Part shown: piece by piece, positions 18,426-28,401 of the stretch
Numbering within the stretch: the first letter of the stretch is position 1
Layout: each line of letters opens with the position of its first letter
Assembly (NCBI GenBank): GCA_036011305.1
Contig: DASCNA010000132.1
Span: forward strand, 43,899 to 107,898
DNA from: DASCNA01 sp036011305
GTDB taxonomy: Bacteria > Verrucomicrobiota > Lentisphaeria > Victivallales > GWF2-38-69
Reading direction: 5' to 3'
Length of the DNA stretch: 64,000 nucleotides
Notes under the pieces: model-generated
Told to the model about the DNA's origin: nothing
Seen by the model: only the letters and a program-made list of their open reading frames with translations
Databases searched by the model: none
Made by a program: the position numbers and the translations under genes

Positions 18426-18461
18426 TCATTTTTCAGATAAACCACACACTGATAAAAATGA
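18426..18461. repeat. Imperfect inverted repeat after the tungsten oxidoreductase operon
   Basis: TCATTTTTCAG (18426-18436) pairs with CTGATAAAAATGA (18449-18461) with a two-base bulge and a 12-base loop. It lies about 70 bases past the last operon gene and could end transcription or stabilise the mRNA, but no T-run follows it on the plus strand. Weakly supported. Confidence 0.3.
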
Positions 18462-18618
18462 CTGTCTGAATAAGCTTAATAATATCGGACTTTGCTAAGA
18501 AATAGAATCATTACTAGCTTCCTGTATTTGAAGAAGAATTAGAGGTACAGATGTGATATATTACTATTTTTATGTCATGATTAATATTTTAACTATTTAT
18601 TGAAAATTGAGGTTAAAA

Positions 18619-20244
18619 ATGTCTAATGGTATATTTACTCCACCGACTCCTAAAAACGAGTCTGTAAAAAATTATTCACCAAACTCTCCTGAGCGCAAAT
18701 TAATTAAAGAAGCAATTAATGAAATTGTTTCAACAAAGTTTGAAATTCCATTAATCATCGGCGGAAAGGAAATATATACAAATGATACTGAAGAATTAAA
18801 ATCTCCAAGTGATAATTCCAGATGCTTTGGACGTTACCATAAAGTAAATGAAGAAAATATTTCACTTGCAATCAAAGCTGCTGCTGAAGCTAAAATTGAA
18901 TGGAGTATATTATCCTGGGAAGACAGAGCAGGCGTTTTCTTGAAAGCAGCAAATCTACTAACCGGTAAGTGGCGCTATAAAATGAATGCCGCTACAATGC
19001 TCGGTCAAGGAAAAACTGTTTATCAGGCCGAAATTGATTCAGCGTGTGAACTTACTGATTTTTTAAATTTTAACGTCCATTTTATGCACCAAATATATAA
19101 TGAGCAGCCTAATAGTTCAGACGGAATGTGGAATAGACTTGAGTATATACCGCTTGAAGGGTTTGTCCTTGCAATTACACCATTCAATTTTACTGCAATT
19201 GGAGGCAACCTGCCAACAGCTCCTGCACTGATTGGTAATACAGTCCTCTGGAAACCTGCAAGTACTTCTATTTTGTCATGTTATTTTTTTATGGAACTGC
19301 TTAAAGAAGCTGGACTTCCTGATGGAGTCATCAACTTCATACCAGGCAGAGGAAGTATTATTGGGGAAATGGTGTTACCTCATAAAGATTTAGCTGGCAT
19401 ACATTTTACTGGTTCAACTGAAGTTTTTGGTCATATATGGAAAACTATTGGTGAAAACATAAGAACATATAAATCTTATCCTCGTATTGTCGGAGAAACA
19501 GGTGGTAAAGATTTTCTTATAGCACACAATGACTGTGATATCCCAAGTTTAGCTACTGCATGCCTTCGCGGTGCATTTGAATATCAAGGACAAAAATGTT
19601 CAGCTTTAAGCCGTGCATATATACCTAAATCCACATGGGAAGAAACATGGAAAATACTCAAATCTCAGCTTGATGAAATAAAAATGGGTGATGTCACTGA
19701 TTTTTCGAACTTTGTAACATCAGTTATTGATAAATCATCATATAAAAATATAAAATCTTATATTGAATACGCCAGTAATTCAAAAGACGCTATTATACTT
19801 CATGGTGGAAAATGTGATGACAGCAAAGGTTTCTATATTGAACCGACTGTAATACTTACAACTGATCCTCATTTCAAAACTATGGAAGAAGAAATATTCG
19901 GTCCTGTTTTAACTGTTTATGTTTATGAAGATGAAAAATTTGAAGAAACATTAAAATTAATAGACTCAACCAGTGCATATGCACTGACCGGTGCAATTTT
20001 TGCTAAAAGCAGAATAGTTATCAATAAAATGACTGCAGCTCTTGCAAAATCAGCCGGTAATTTTTACATAAATGATAAACCTACAGGCGCAGTTGTCGGA
20101 CAACAACCGTTCGGCGGTTTAAGAGGAAGCGGAACAAATGATAAAGCCGGAAGCAAAATGAACCTTTTAAGATGGACAAATATGCGTAGCATTAAAGAAA
20201 CATTTGTTCCTCCTACTGAATTCAAATACCCACATATGGATTAA
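18619..20244 (+). CDS. pruA: Delta-1-pyrroline-5-carboxylate dehydrogenase (aldehyde dehydrogenase)
   Basis: Oxidises glutamate semialdehyde/P5C to glutamate with NAD(P). The catalytic Cys is in EYQGQKCSA, the general base Glu in VGETGGKD, and the cofactor motif in FTGSTEVFG. The EIDSACELTDFLNFNVH segment and the C-terminal QQPFGGLRGSGTN are characteristic of the monofunctional P5C dehydrogenase subfamily (541 residues). The ATG at 18619 follows GAGG by seven bases; an in-frame TTG 12 bases earlier overlaps that site. It stands alone, 260 bases after the tungsten operon, and ends at a strong terminator. No proline dehydrogenase is in the window. Confidence 0.9.
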   Translation: MSNGIFTPPTPKNESVKNYSPNSPERKLIKEAINEIVSTKFEIPLIIGGKEIYTNDTEELKSPSDNSRCFGRYHKVNEENISLAIKAAAEAKIEWSILSWEDRAGVFLKAANLLTGKWRYKMNAATMLGQGKTVYQAEIDSACELTDFLNFNVHFMHQIYNEQPNSSDGMWNRLEYIPLEGFVLAITPFNFTAIGGNLPTAPALIGNTVLWKPASTSILSCYFFMELLKEAGLPDGVINFIPGRGSIIGEMVLPHKDLAGIHFTGSTEVFGHIWKTIGENIRTYKSYPRIVGETGGKDFLIAHNDCDIPSLATACLRGAFEYQGQKCSALSRAYIPKSTWEETWKILKSQLDEIKMGDVTDFSNFVTSVIDKSSYKNIKSYIEYASNSKDAIILHGGKCDDSKGFYIEPTVILTTDPHFKTMEEEIFGPVLTVYVYEDEKFEETLKLIDSTSAYALTGAIFAKSRIVINKMTAALAKSAGNFYINDKPTGAVVGQQPFGGLRGSGTNDKAGSKMNLLRWTNMRSIKETFVPPTEFKYPHMD

Positions 20245-20251
20245 AAATTCA

Positions 20252-20292
20252 ACAGGCAGTTAATAAGACCTTTATGAACTGCCTGTTTTTTT
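20252..20292 (+). terminator. Rho-independent terminator after pruA
   Basis: ACAGGCAGTT (20252-20261) is exactly complementary to AACTGCCTGT (20277-20286), with a 15-base loop and seven T on the plus strand. The opposite strand ends the converging GIN-domain gene just outside the stem, so it may serve both directions. Confidence 0.9.
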
Positions 20293-20304
20293 ATTTATAA
20301 TAAT

Positions 20305-21141
20305 TTATTTTTCAGTATGAAATTGTCCTGATGTGCTGACTGACAGATGTTTCATTGCAGGTTTACCATATAAATGCAGTTGTCCTGAATAACTTAAATC
20401 GACTGAAATTTCACCTCTTACATTCATTGTAAGCCTGCCTGAATAATGAGCTTCTGCTTTTCCTGTTTCACTTATAAGATTTTTAGCATTGTATCTACCT
20501 GAATATGAAGCATATGCATTTTGTTTATTCACTTTTCCGGCTCCAATCTTGACATTACAGCTGTATGTAGCTTTTACATTTAAATCTTTTGCATTAATGC
20601 TGTTAATTTTAACATGTCCTGAAAGTGAACTGTGAAGTTTAACTTTATTGGCAGCTGTCATTTTATCTGCTTTTATTCTGCCGCTAGTTTTACACTCAAT
20701 ATTTATATTTTCTGCTTTAATGTTTTTCGTGATGAGCTTACCGCTGGTACTTACATTTAAATCAATATTATTTGAATGAATATCTGTTTCTGCAACAATT
20801 TTTGCAGAATCATGTGCAAGTAACTTTTTAATATTTTTGACAGTTACATAAACATTGAAAGTTTTTCCTTCAAAAAACGATGAATCAACATCATATTTTT
20901 TATCTATGTAAAACGTATTATCACTGGAACCGATATTTACTTTTGGTAATAATTCCTGATCAATTTCAATTTTAACAGAATTTGTATCACCCTGTTTCAA
21001 ATATAAATTTGCAGGGCATTTCAAAGAAATTTCTGTAAAATTAGCATAATCTTTAGTAATTGATATATCTTTCGCCATTCCTGTTAAACCATACATAACA
21101 AGTACAGCCAAACTCACACCTAAAATAATCTTTCTAATCAT
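20305..21141 (-). CDS. Exported GIN-domain (DUF2807) beta-helical protein
   Basis: The signal peptide (about residues 1-23, ending LTGMAKD) is followed by DUF2807 repeats: short strands alternating with SG or S-C-N turns (for example STSGKL, SLSGHV, HYSGRL, SYSGQL), predicting a right-handed beta-helix on the cell surface or in the periplasm. These 'head GIN domain' proteins are called putative adhesins; no experimental role is established for most. It is the last gene of the adaptor-RND operon, 29 bases after the pump gene, so it may act with the pump or with the envelope stress the pump responds to. Confidence 0.85.
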   Translation of the reverse strand: MIRKIILGVSLAVLVMYGLTGMAKDISITKDYANFTEISLKCPANLYLKQGDTNSVKIEIDQELLPKVNIGSSDNTFYIDKKYDVDSSFFEGKTFNVYVTVKNIKKLLAHDSAKIVAETDIHSNNIDLNVSTSGKLITKNIKAENINIECKTSGRIKADKMTAANKVKLHSSLSGHVKINSINAKDLNVKATYSCNVKIGAGKVNKQNAYASYSGRYNAKNLISETGKAEAHYSGRLTMNVRGEISVDLSYSGQLHLYGKPAMKHLSVSTSGQFHTEK

Positions 21142-21170
21142 TATTCTCTCCCTAGCTTTTATTATAATTA

Positions 21171-24100
21171 TTACTTTCTTTTAATTATACTATCTCTGTT
21201 ATATGCCGGTTCCATTTCTTCACGTGTTGTGTTTTTTAAAAACCAAATGTATACAACAAGCCTTTTGATGTCATTAAATATAAAGATAAGACATGGAAGA
21301 ACAAGGAGTGTTACAAAAATTGTAAAAAGAACACCGAATGCAATTGTCACCGCGACAGGAACAATGAGCTGGGTTGTTGTTCCACTTACAAACATAAGAG
21401 GGAACAATCCTGAAAATGTACACATTTTTGTCAGCAATATCGGTCTGAATCTTCTCTTTCCGGCTTCACCAATAGAGTCCATAAGACTGAGTTTTTCCTT
21501 CAGACACCGGTTTACCTCATTTACATAGACAATTGAGTTGTTAATCACTATTCCGCTCATTGCTACAATGCCGAATATTGCCAGCATTGAAAATGATAAG
21601 CCCATAATATAGAGTCCCAGAAAAGAACCCAGCACTCCCATGGGGATTGTAGTAAGCACAATTAAAGGCTGCATATATGACTTGAAAATTAATACTAGGA
21701 TAAAAAACATTGCAAGCAGCGACAAAGGTATAGCATATTCAAGTGTACTGAAAGTACTGGCCGTTTCTGCGGCTTCACCTTCCTGTGTAAAACTTACATT
21801 ATATTGGCTTTCCAGTTTCGGAAGAAAACTATTTTTTAAGTGAGACATAATTTCAACTGCATTGGACACAGACTGATCAACTCCCGCTCCTACATAAATT
21901 GTACTTTTACCGTTTTTTCTATAAATCATCCTCGGACTGCTCTGAATACTTATATCTGAAATATTTTTTAAAGGAACTGTTTTGCCTTCAGAATATTTTA
22001 TCGGCATATCAAAAAGGTTTGAAACATAGTCTTTAGAACTGTTCAGGTCATAGCTGACGTTAACATTTACTTCATTTTTAGATTTCTGTATTTTTACAGC
22101 TTCATTATGGTAGAAGGAATTTCTTATCAGACTGCCTATAACGCCGGTACTTAAACCCAGCTGTTCAGCTAACGCTTTAAGTGTAATTGCCAGCTTTCTC
22201 TTTCCAAAGCTGTATGAAGTATAAATATTTTTTACTCCTTTATATTCACTCAGTTTCTGTTTTAAAATTTGAGAAGCATCATATAAGTCTTTTAAATTAG
22301 CGCCGTATAAATTAAAAGCTATCTGGTCTCCCATGCTTACAGATCTGTGCACCTGAAAAGAGCTTTCTTCGGCTCCTGGAATAACACCTACCTGTTTTCC
22401 CCAGTACTGATTGAGCTGATTAAGAAAAGATGCTTTCTGAGCATTGTCAAAATATACGGAAGCTTTAATTTTTCCTTCGCCTGTCCATAAAAACATTGTT
22501 TTATAGAAATTTTTACCGTGAGTTCTACTGAATTTATCAACAGTTTTATTCCATCCGTCAAGAACTTTCTTAGCAATCGCGTTTTCCGTTTGAGCTGGTG
22601 TTCCAAAGGGCATTTTTATATCTACCATTGTATTTGTAGCTCCGCCCCTCGGCATTAATACATATTTAATTATTCCGCCGTTAAACAGACCGGCCAGCAG
22701 AATGAAAAGAAATATACACAAGGCGGCTATAGGATATCTGTAAAATATGATTTTTTTAATTATTATACTGTAATTTTTATCTATAATACAATGAAGAAAA
22801 TTATTGAACGCACTACGTGTTTTAGATGTAAAACTGAAAAAAGATTTACTATCTGAAGTTGTCTGTATTTTGAATTTTCTCAGATAAACAGGAAGTATAA
22901 TAAATGACTGTAGAAATGATATAGATAGTGTCAATATAACTGCCTTGGGGATATCAACCATAAATTTACCCATCATTCCTCCAAGGAAAAGTATTGGCAT
23001 AAAAGCCAGTATGTTACAGAGCAGAGCAACAAGCAGGGGCATAAAGACATAAACTGCCCCATTAACAGCGGCTTCTTCCTGAGATTCATTCTGAGTATGT
23101 CTTACATAGATAGACTCAGCCACTACAATACCGAAATCCACAACAACACCTGTTACCATAAGAAGCCCGAACATGGAAGTTACATTGATACTGATTCCAA
23201 GGATATTGAACATTATCAGTGCCCCTGCAATTGAGAACGGTACAGCCAGTGCTATTAAGAAACTAAGTCTGCTTCCCATAAAAAGCCACAGTATTATCAG
23301 AATAAACAGGAGTCCGAGCAGGCCGTGTTCAATCAGCATATTAAGATTATTTGAAATAAATTGAGAGTTGTTATATATCTGAGTTTTTACTGATGGCGGA
23401 AGAGTTTTTCTATATTGGTTAAAAAATTTGATGGCCGTATTAGCTAATTCTATATTGTTGCCTGGAATATTGCTGTTCTTTCCTATATCTACATGAATGC
23501 CAGGTAAACCGTTTATCAGTAATATGTACTGAGAATTCTGGAGAATGTTTTTCACAGTGGTAATCTGCCCGAGTTTTACTACAACACCGTTTTCTCTTTT
23601 AACGGGTATATTTAGAAAAGACTGGGCGTCAAATTTTTTACCTGCAACTGAAACCTTAAAACTCTCGCTTTGTGAATCAATATTTCCTGCAGATAAATTT
23701 AAGCTGCTGTTTTTTATTGCACTGCTTATATCATTTATCGAAATATTATACTCCTGCAGTTTTTTTCTGGAAAGACTTACTGTTATTTCAGGTTTTAAAT
23801 TCAGGCCGCGTACAGTTACATCAGGCATCCCGGGAATCTCTTTAAATTTTTCCTTAAGGTCATCAGCAAGATTCTTCAACTGTCTGTCAGGTATGTTGCC
23901 GTAAAAATAAAACTGCGCGATAGAATTACCTGTTCTGTCAATAACAACATTAGGTTTATCCGCATCCTTAGGGAAATCATTTATCTGATCAACTTTATCC
24001 TTTATTTCGCTTTTTATAGTCTCTGTATTGAATCCGTCTTTGATATGAGCATAAATTTCAGCACTTCCCTCTGTAGCCTGCGATGTATAATATTTAATTC

Positions 24101-24335
24101 CGTCAATATCAGATATTGCGTTTTCAACTTTCATAATTACACCGTCAACAACCTCCTGGGGCTGCGCACCTGGGTAATTTACATCAATTAAAACCAAACC
24201 TAAATCAATATTAGGGTTGCCCATTACATCAAGTTGTTTTGCAGAAAAATAACCGGCAATGAATACAGAAATTAGTATTATTGTGGCAATATGATAATTT
24301 TTTATTAGAAATTTCATACATGATTTAATAAACAT
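21171..24335 (-). CDS. RND-family efflux pump inner-membrane subunit
   Basis: Proton-driven trimeric exporter of the AcrB/HAE type, 1054 residues. It has TM1, a large periplasmic loop (porter domain, VNYPGAQPQEV start), TM2-6, a second loop and TM7-12. In TM4 the usual VVDDAIV reads VVDFGIV, so the second proton-relay Asp is Phe. In TM10 the relay Lys position lies in VINNSIV and is Asn. Proton coupling may therefore use other residues. The adaptor gene lies 77 bases upstream; no TolC-like outer-membrane gene is in the operon. The substrate cannot be told from sequence. Confidence 0.92.
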   Translation of the reverse strand: MFIKSCMKFLIKNYHIATIILISVFIAGYFSAKQLDVMGNPNIDLGLVLIDVNYPGAQPQEVVDGVIMKVENAISDIDGIKYYTSQATEGSAEIYAHIKDGFNTETIKSEIKDKVDQINDFPKDADKPNVVIDRTGNSIAQFYFYGNIPDRQLKNLADDLKEKFKEIPGMPDVTVRGLNLKPEITVSLSRKKLQEYNISINDISSAIKNSSLNLSAGNIDSQSESFKVSVAGKKFDAQSFLNIPVKRENGVVVKLGQITTVKNILQNSQYILLINGLPGIHVDIGKNSNIPGNNIELANTAIKFFNQYRKTLPPSVKTQIYNNSQFISNNLNMLIEHGLLGLLFILIILWLFMGSRLSFLIALAVPFSIAGALIMFNILGISINVTSMFGLLMVTGVVVDFGIVVAESIYVRHTQNESQEEAAVNGAVYVFMPLLVALLCNILAFMPILFLGGMMGKFMVDIPKAVILTLSISFLQSFIILPVYLRKFKIQTTSDSKSFFSFTSKTRSAFNNFLHCIIDKNYSIIIKKIIFYRYPIAALCIFLFILLAGLFNGGIIKYVLMPRGGATNTMVDIKMPFGTPAQTENAIAKKVLDGWNKTVDKFSRTHGKNFYKTMFLWTGEGKIKASVYFDNAQKASFLNQLNQYWGKQVGVIPGAEESSFQVHRSVSMGDQIAFNLYGANLKDLYDASQILKQKLSEYKGVKNIYTSYSFGKRKLAITLKALAEQLGLSTGVIGSLIRNSFYHNEAVKIQKSKNEVNVNVSYDLNSSKDYVSNLFDMPIKYSEGKTVPLKNISDISIQSSPRMIYRKNGKSTIYVGAGVDQSVSNAVEIMSHLKNSFLPKLESQYNVSFTQEGEAAETASTFSTLEYAIPLSLLAMFFILVLIFKSYMQPLIVLTTIPMGVLGSFLGLYIMGLSFSMLAIFGIVAMSGIVINNSIVYVNEVNRCLKEKLSLMDSIGEAGKRRFRPILLTKMCTFSGLFPLMFVSGTTTQLIVPVAVTIAFGVLFTIFVTLLVLPCLIFIFNDIKRLVVYIWFLKNTTREEMEPAYNRDSIIKRK

Positions 24336-24412
24336 TTTTAATCTCCCTTAATGTTTGCTGACATTGGCTATTAGCCTTTTGGAACTACACATTAGTATTA
24401 GCCGTAAAATTC

Positions 24413-25753
24413 CTATACACTTAGTTCTGAGGCCTGAGTGAGGGGGTTTATAATTTTAACCCTGGCTCCGTCTGTAATACCTTGGGGCAACTTCTGCACT
24501 ATCAGGTAATTGGCATTTTTCATGTTTCTTACAGAAACTACTGCGGTGGCTCTTCCGTAACTTAATACCTGAGCGTTATGATGAAGCAGGCGGTTGTTTT
24601 TGCCCACAGAATAGATCATATGATTTAACTGTATAGCATTGAATGGGACACGAATTGCGTTATGTAGCGTTTTCCCTTCAAACTGAACTTTACAGAACAT
24701 ACCGCTGACAAGGGGAATAAATGCTTTATTCTTATTGTGCCCTGATAGAGGAGCTACAAGAAGAGTAATCGTTCTGGTATCTTTATTATACTGTTCAATA
24801 CCGATAATTCGGCCTTTTTGTTCACTCTTATTTATATCATCACTCCAATAAATCATTACCGGAACATTTGTTGCAAAGTTAAACCAGTGTTTATAATTTT
24901 TTCTATTTTGTTTAAAATTAAATACATTAGAAGCATCATCCATACTTATAGAAACCGGAATTTCTACATTATTGTCATCAACAACAGTGAATAGTTCTGC
25001 TCCCTCAGCCACATACTCATCTCTCTCGACAGGTACGTTCGAAATTCTCCCGTCAATAGGACTTTTTATTATACATCTTTGGATATCAAGCTTCAGGATA
25101 TTCCTGGCTATTTTTGCAGATTTTAACTGTGCTTTAAGATTTAACAAATTTGCTTCATCTGTTTTATATTCTGCTATAGAGTCAAGCAGAATTGTTTTTG
25201 ACTTTTCCATGGATGCTTTTGCATTTTCTAAAGTTTCCTGAGAAGCTACATGAAGATCTGCTAGTTTTGAAAATCTTTTACAGTTTATCTCTTCCAGTTT
25301 ATACTGCTTAAAATTAGATGAAGCTACTTCTTTAGAATTTTTGATACTAATTGTTTTTTCATCTATCAAGGCTTTTATCTGTTCTATTTTTGCCAGGGAT
25401 TGAAGGTATTTATTTTTATAATCACTGTCATCTATTTTTAAAAGAATCTCACTCTTTTTTACTATTTTTCCAGCACGTAAACCTGGCAGAGCATAAATTA
25501 CTGTTCCGTTAACTAAAGAACTGATATCTATACTGTTTATCGACTTTACTGTTCCATATGATGATATTTTCAGCCTGACATCTTTGGACTTGAGAGGAAT
25601 ACCTGCCAATGTCCAGACTCTCTCATGTGAAGATTTGCTGCTTACAGGCACTGCTTTCTTTGAAGTCAGAGAACAGTAAACAATTACTGCCAGTATCAAA
25701 ATTAAAACTGTAATCACTGTTCGAATGACGAACAATTTATTAATATTAAACAT
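24413..25753 (-). CDS. RND efflux periplasmic adaptor (membrane fusion protein)
   Basis: HlyD/AcrA-type adaptor, 446 residues. A single N-terminal transmembrane anchor (about residues 9-28), a lipoyl half-motif (SLVNGTVIYALPGLRAGKIV), a long coiled-coil hairpin (about residues 110-215), the return lipoyl strand (IKSPIDGRISNVPV) and beta-barrel/membrane-proximal domains are visible. There is no lipobox. It is the first gene of a three-gene operon with the RND pump and the GIN-domain protein. Confidence 0.9.
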   Translation of the reverse strand: MFNINKLFVIRTVITVLILILAVIVYCSLTSKKAVPVSSKSSHERVWTLAGIPLKSKDVRLKISSYGTVKSINSIDISSLVNGTVIYALPGLRAGKIVKKSEILLKIDDSDYKNKYLQSLAKIEQIKALIDEKTISIKNSKEVASSNFKQYKLEEINCKRFSKLADLHVASQETLENAKASMEKSKTILLDSIAEYKTDEANLLNLKAQLKSAKIARNILKLDIQRCIIKSPIDGRISNVPVERDEYVAEGAELFTVVDDNNVEIPVSISMDDASNVFNFKQNRKNYKHWFNFATNVPVMIYWSDDINKSEQKGRIIGIEQYNKDTRTITLLVAPLSGHNKNKAFIPLVSGMFCKVQFEGKTLHNAIRVPFNAIQLNHMIYSVGKNNRLLHHNAQVLSYGRATAVVSVRNMKNANYLIVQKLPQGITDGARVKIINPLTQASELSV

Positions 25754-26302
25754 TATTTATCTCCCTGCTATTCATTATCATTTTTCGCTTTCTATAAAAT
25801 AAAATGACATTGAAATTATCATAAATAAAATTTATCCCGAGACATAATGTTAAACTCAACATATAAGTTGACATGATAAACAATATTGAAGCTTAAGGCC
25901 GGTTTAATTGATAGAACAAAATCAATATTATCAATCTTGAATAAAAACATTCAAAGTAATATTAGCAAACTACTTGGACCAGAGAAAATCCCCGATTCAT
26001 TTAAATTTAAGATACAAAGTTTAGATAATAAATGGATAAATATGAAAACATCTATTCTCACTAAAGCAAACAGTGACGACACCAAAACTTATTATGAAAA
26101 TGCAATTATACTATCAATCAATATATTCAATAATTAATAATTAATTTTTGACATCAAATAAATAATTCTTTACAAAATATGTCAAATTCTCTATTTTCTG
26201 TCTGACTCATATTTTAATTTAATATTTATGACATAGATTTATGTTTGAAAAAATATAATCATATTGATTGATCTAATTTATACAAAAATAAGGATATTTT
26301 TG
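25754..26302. other. Intergenic region between divergent genes
   Basis: About 550 AT-rich bases between the divergent efflux operon and the broken lipoprotein gene. It contains an 83-codon frame (25886-26137) that can only start at a TTG without a ribosome-binding site. It may be the tail of a decayed helical protein or chance. I see no convincing promoter, though both flanking genes need one here. Confidence 0.35.
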
Positions 26303-27028
26303 ATGATAAAGAAACAAACTATTTTATATATACTATTAGGATTTGCCATTGCTATGCTTTCTGGTTGTGTCGGTACATTTGATTATCCAGAAACTTCTAA
26401 TATGGTCGTGGAACAGGGAAAACCACATACAGAAACGGTCGCTGTTCAGATTTTTCAAGATGAAAGACCTACAGTTGGACACAACAGGTACTGGCTTGGC
26501 TACATTCCATTAATGCCTTTTGGTGAAGTAACATACAATAGACCAGGTGATGGAAGACAATATTTAACAATACTGAAATATAACTTTGATCCTGTAATAG
26601 ATCTTACTAATGCAGCTGATACAAGTCTAGCAGATTCTAATCTGTTTGAACATGTTTCTCTGGCTTATAATAGTGATGAAGCTCTTAATAGCGATTATAT
26701 TTTTTCATGAACAATATATTCAACTCTGTATAAACAAAAAAACCTAACATACTGTATTTCATTTCCGAGTAATATATTACAGCTTTTAGGTGCCCCTAGA
26801 GGTATAACCACCTGTGAATTAAATATTAAATTTTACTTAAAAAATACAAAAACAGGTAAAATAGTCTGGTCTCATACAACAGAATATGAAAAGAAAGAAA
26901 TTGTATGGATTTATACTCCAAGAAAAGACATAAAAGATTTTCCTGTAATAATGAAAAAATCTATGAATGATGCACTGGAAAACTTAGCAGAAAAGCTTAA
27001 AAAGAATCCAAACTTACTGCATAGCTAA
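26303..27028 (+). pseudogene. Lipoprotein gene interrupted by one in-frame TGA
   Basis: An exported lipoprotein: ATG 26303 (AAGGA upstream), a hydrophobic signal and the lipobox AMLSGC. The body shows VAVQIFQDERP, a GYIPLMPFG segment and a DYIF strand, and is then cut by TGA at 26708-26710. The same reading frame continues without another stop for 105 codons to TAA 27026-27028. That part encodes a coherent remainder, including LGAPRG, TKTGKIVWS and a helical NDALENLAEKLKK end. The whole looks like one lipoprotein of about 240 residues with a single nonsense codon. Possible causes: a real mutation, a sequencing error or readthrough. No selenocysteine context is visible. Function unknown. Confidence 0.75.
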
Positions 27029-27092
27029 ACTGGATTTATCAAGGCAAAAATAAACATCGAGTTTTGCTGTCAGAAATATTTATATAATAATT

Positions 27093-28238
27093 TCAATATT
27101 TTATCGTATTCATAAACAGTATTCCACTTTCTTTCATTTCTAACAGTTTATTGGAATCATTTTCAATATCCTCAAAGACCATGTTTTTTAAAACTACCTC
27201 AGTTGTTTCACCTTCTGTATCAAAATCATTTGATTTATTTATTGAATTATTTTTATAAATTCTATGCATATGATAGCTATCAAGTGTTTCAAGTTTAACT
27301 TCATCTACTCTCTTATAGCTAAAACTAGATGAGTACAGAAAAAATACCCGATAGTAATAAACCTGTTTTTTATATTTTATATCTTCTGTACAATTTATTA
27401 ATTTGCAAAGTAAATTGGGCTGATCATAACCAATAAATTCTTTGTTTAATTTTGAAACAATACCTTCACCTCCAACTATTCCAGGTCTAAACTCAAATAA
27501 GTCAAAAGCGCCATCTTTATCCATTATTACTTTCGAGTGAGCGAAACCATATTCAATATCAGAAATATCCAATAATTCTTTTACATATGAGATACAATTT
27601 TTAATTTTTGTATCATCAGGATGGATAAAATCCCAATATTGTGGTAATTTTTTCCCCTCATTAAAATCATAATCAACTACTTTACATATTCCACATATAT
27701 AATGTTTACTGTGATAAGTAACTGTATCAATAAAATACTGAATTCCATATTCTGATTTTTGTATCACTGGATCATTAAATAGATAATTGGAATTTAAGGT
27801 TTTATTATCAAAATTATCCAAATTTTTATTTGTGTTTACTAAATTTGTGCAACTATTATTTTCAATCTTTCTGCGCTTTGTAAATATGGAAGATAATCTT
27901 TTTGGTTTATTGGCTTTTTCTGAAATACTACTGAAAAAATGCTGTTCAGCTAACTCCGGAGCTGATTCGGTAATACATAATTTAAGTTCTCCATTATTCG
28001 CATTTAAATGTTTTTTAACTGAGCGTATGTTATCCATAATGCTTCCGTTTGATATCATACTATAGTCAACATATTCAAAATTTAGAGAATTTTTAACACG
28101 AAGATATTTGTTAACCATTGTAAAAAAAGCTATTATCTTAAAACCGTTATCAACAATTTCCTTTAGTACATAATTTTTTGATGAATATATATCAGAAATT
28201 AATATATAAGCTTTTCTTTCAATATTTACATCATTCAT
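27093..28238 (-). CDS. Degenerate ATP-grasp-like protein
   Basis: The C-terminal half (about residues 165-290) resembles ATP-grasp ligases: QYFIDTV strand, IEYGFAHSKVIMD, and DLFEFRPGIVGGEG with the metal-binding Glu and Arg of that fold. The N-terminal pre-grasp region (YILISDIYSSKNY, ESAPELAEQ) is also recognisable. The central part that normally carries the ATP-binding lysines (a V-V-V/A-K-P strand and glycine loop) seems replaced by a short Asn/Lys-rich linker (about residues 110-160). It may be inactive or have lost a segment. I start at ATG 28238, which has GGGGAT upstream. It is divergent from the HTH-PAS gene. Confidence 0.6.
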   Translation of the reverse strand: MNDVNIERKAYILISDIYSSKNYVLKEIVDNGFKIIAFFTMVNKYLRVKNSLNFEYVDYSMISNGSIMDNIRSVKKHLNANNGELKLCITESAPELAEQHFFSSISEKANKPKRLSSIFTKRRKIENNSCTNLVNTNKNLDNFDNKTLNSNYLFNDPVIQKSEYGIQYFIDTVTYHSKHYICGICKVVDYDFNEGKKLPQYWDFIHPDDTKIKNCISYVKELLDISDIEYGFAHSKVIMDKDGAFDLFEFRPGIVGGEGIVSKLNKEFIGYDQPNLLCKLINCTEDIKYKKQVYYYRVFFLYSSSFSYKRVDEVKLETLDSYHMHRIYKNNSINKSNDFDTEGETTEVVLKNMVFEDIENDSNKLLEMKESGILFMNTIKY

Positions 28239-28401
28239 AATGATATCCCCACGCACATTTATATTACTAACAAAATATATTGGGAGTAATATATTTAAAT
28301 TGTTTTTAGAATATATAACAAATCGTTTTTTATCACTTATGTGATATAATTAAATACAATATAATTACTTTTATCATATTTATGACAAAAGAAGGTCTAT
28401 C

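Noticed and set aside
25886..26137. 83-codon plus-strand open frame
   Set aside because: Only a TTG start without ribosome-binding site is possible; the helical look is too weak to call a gene.
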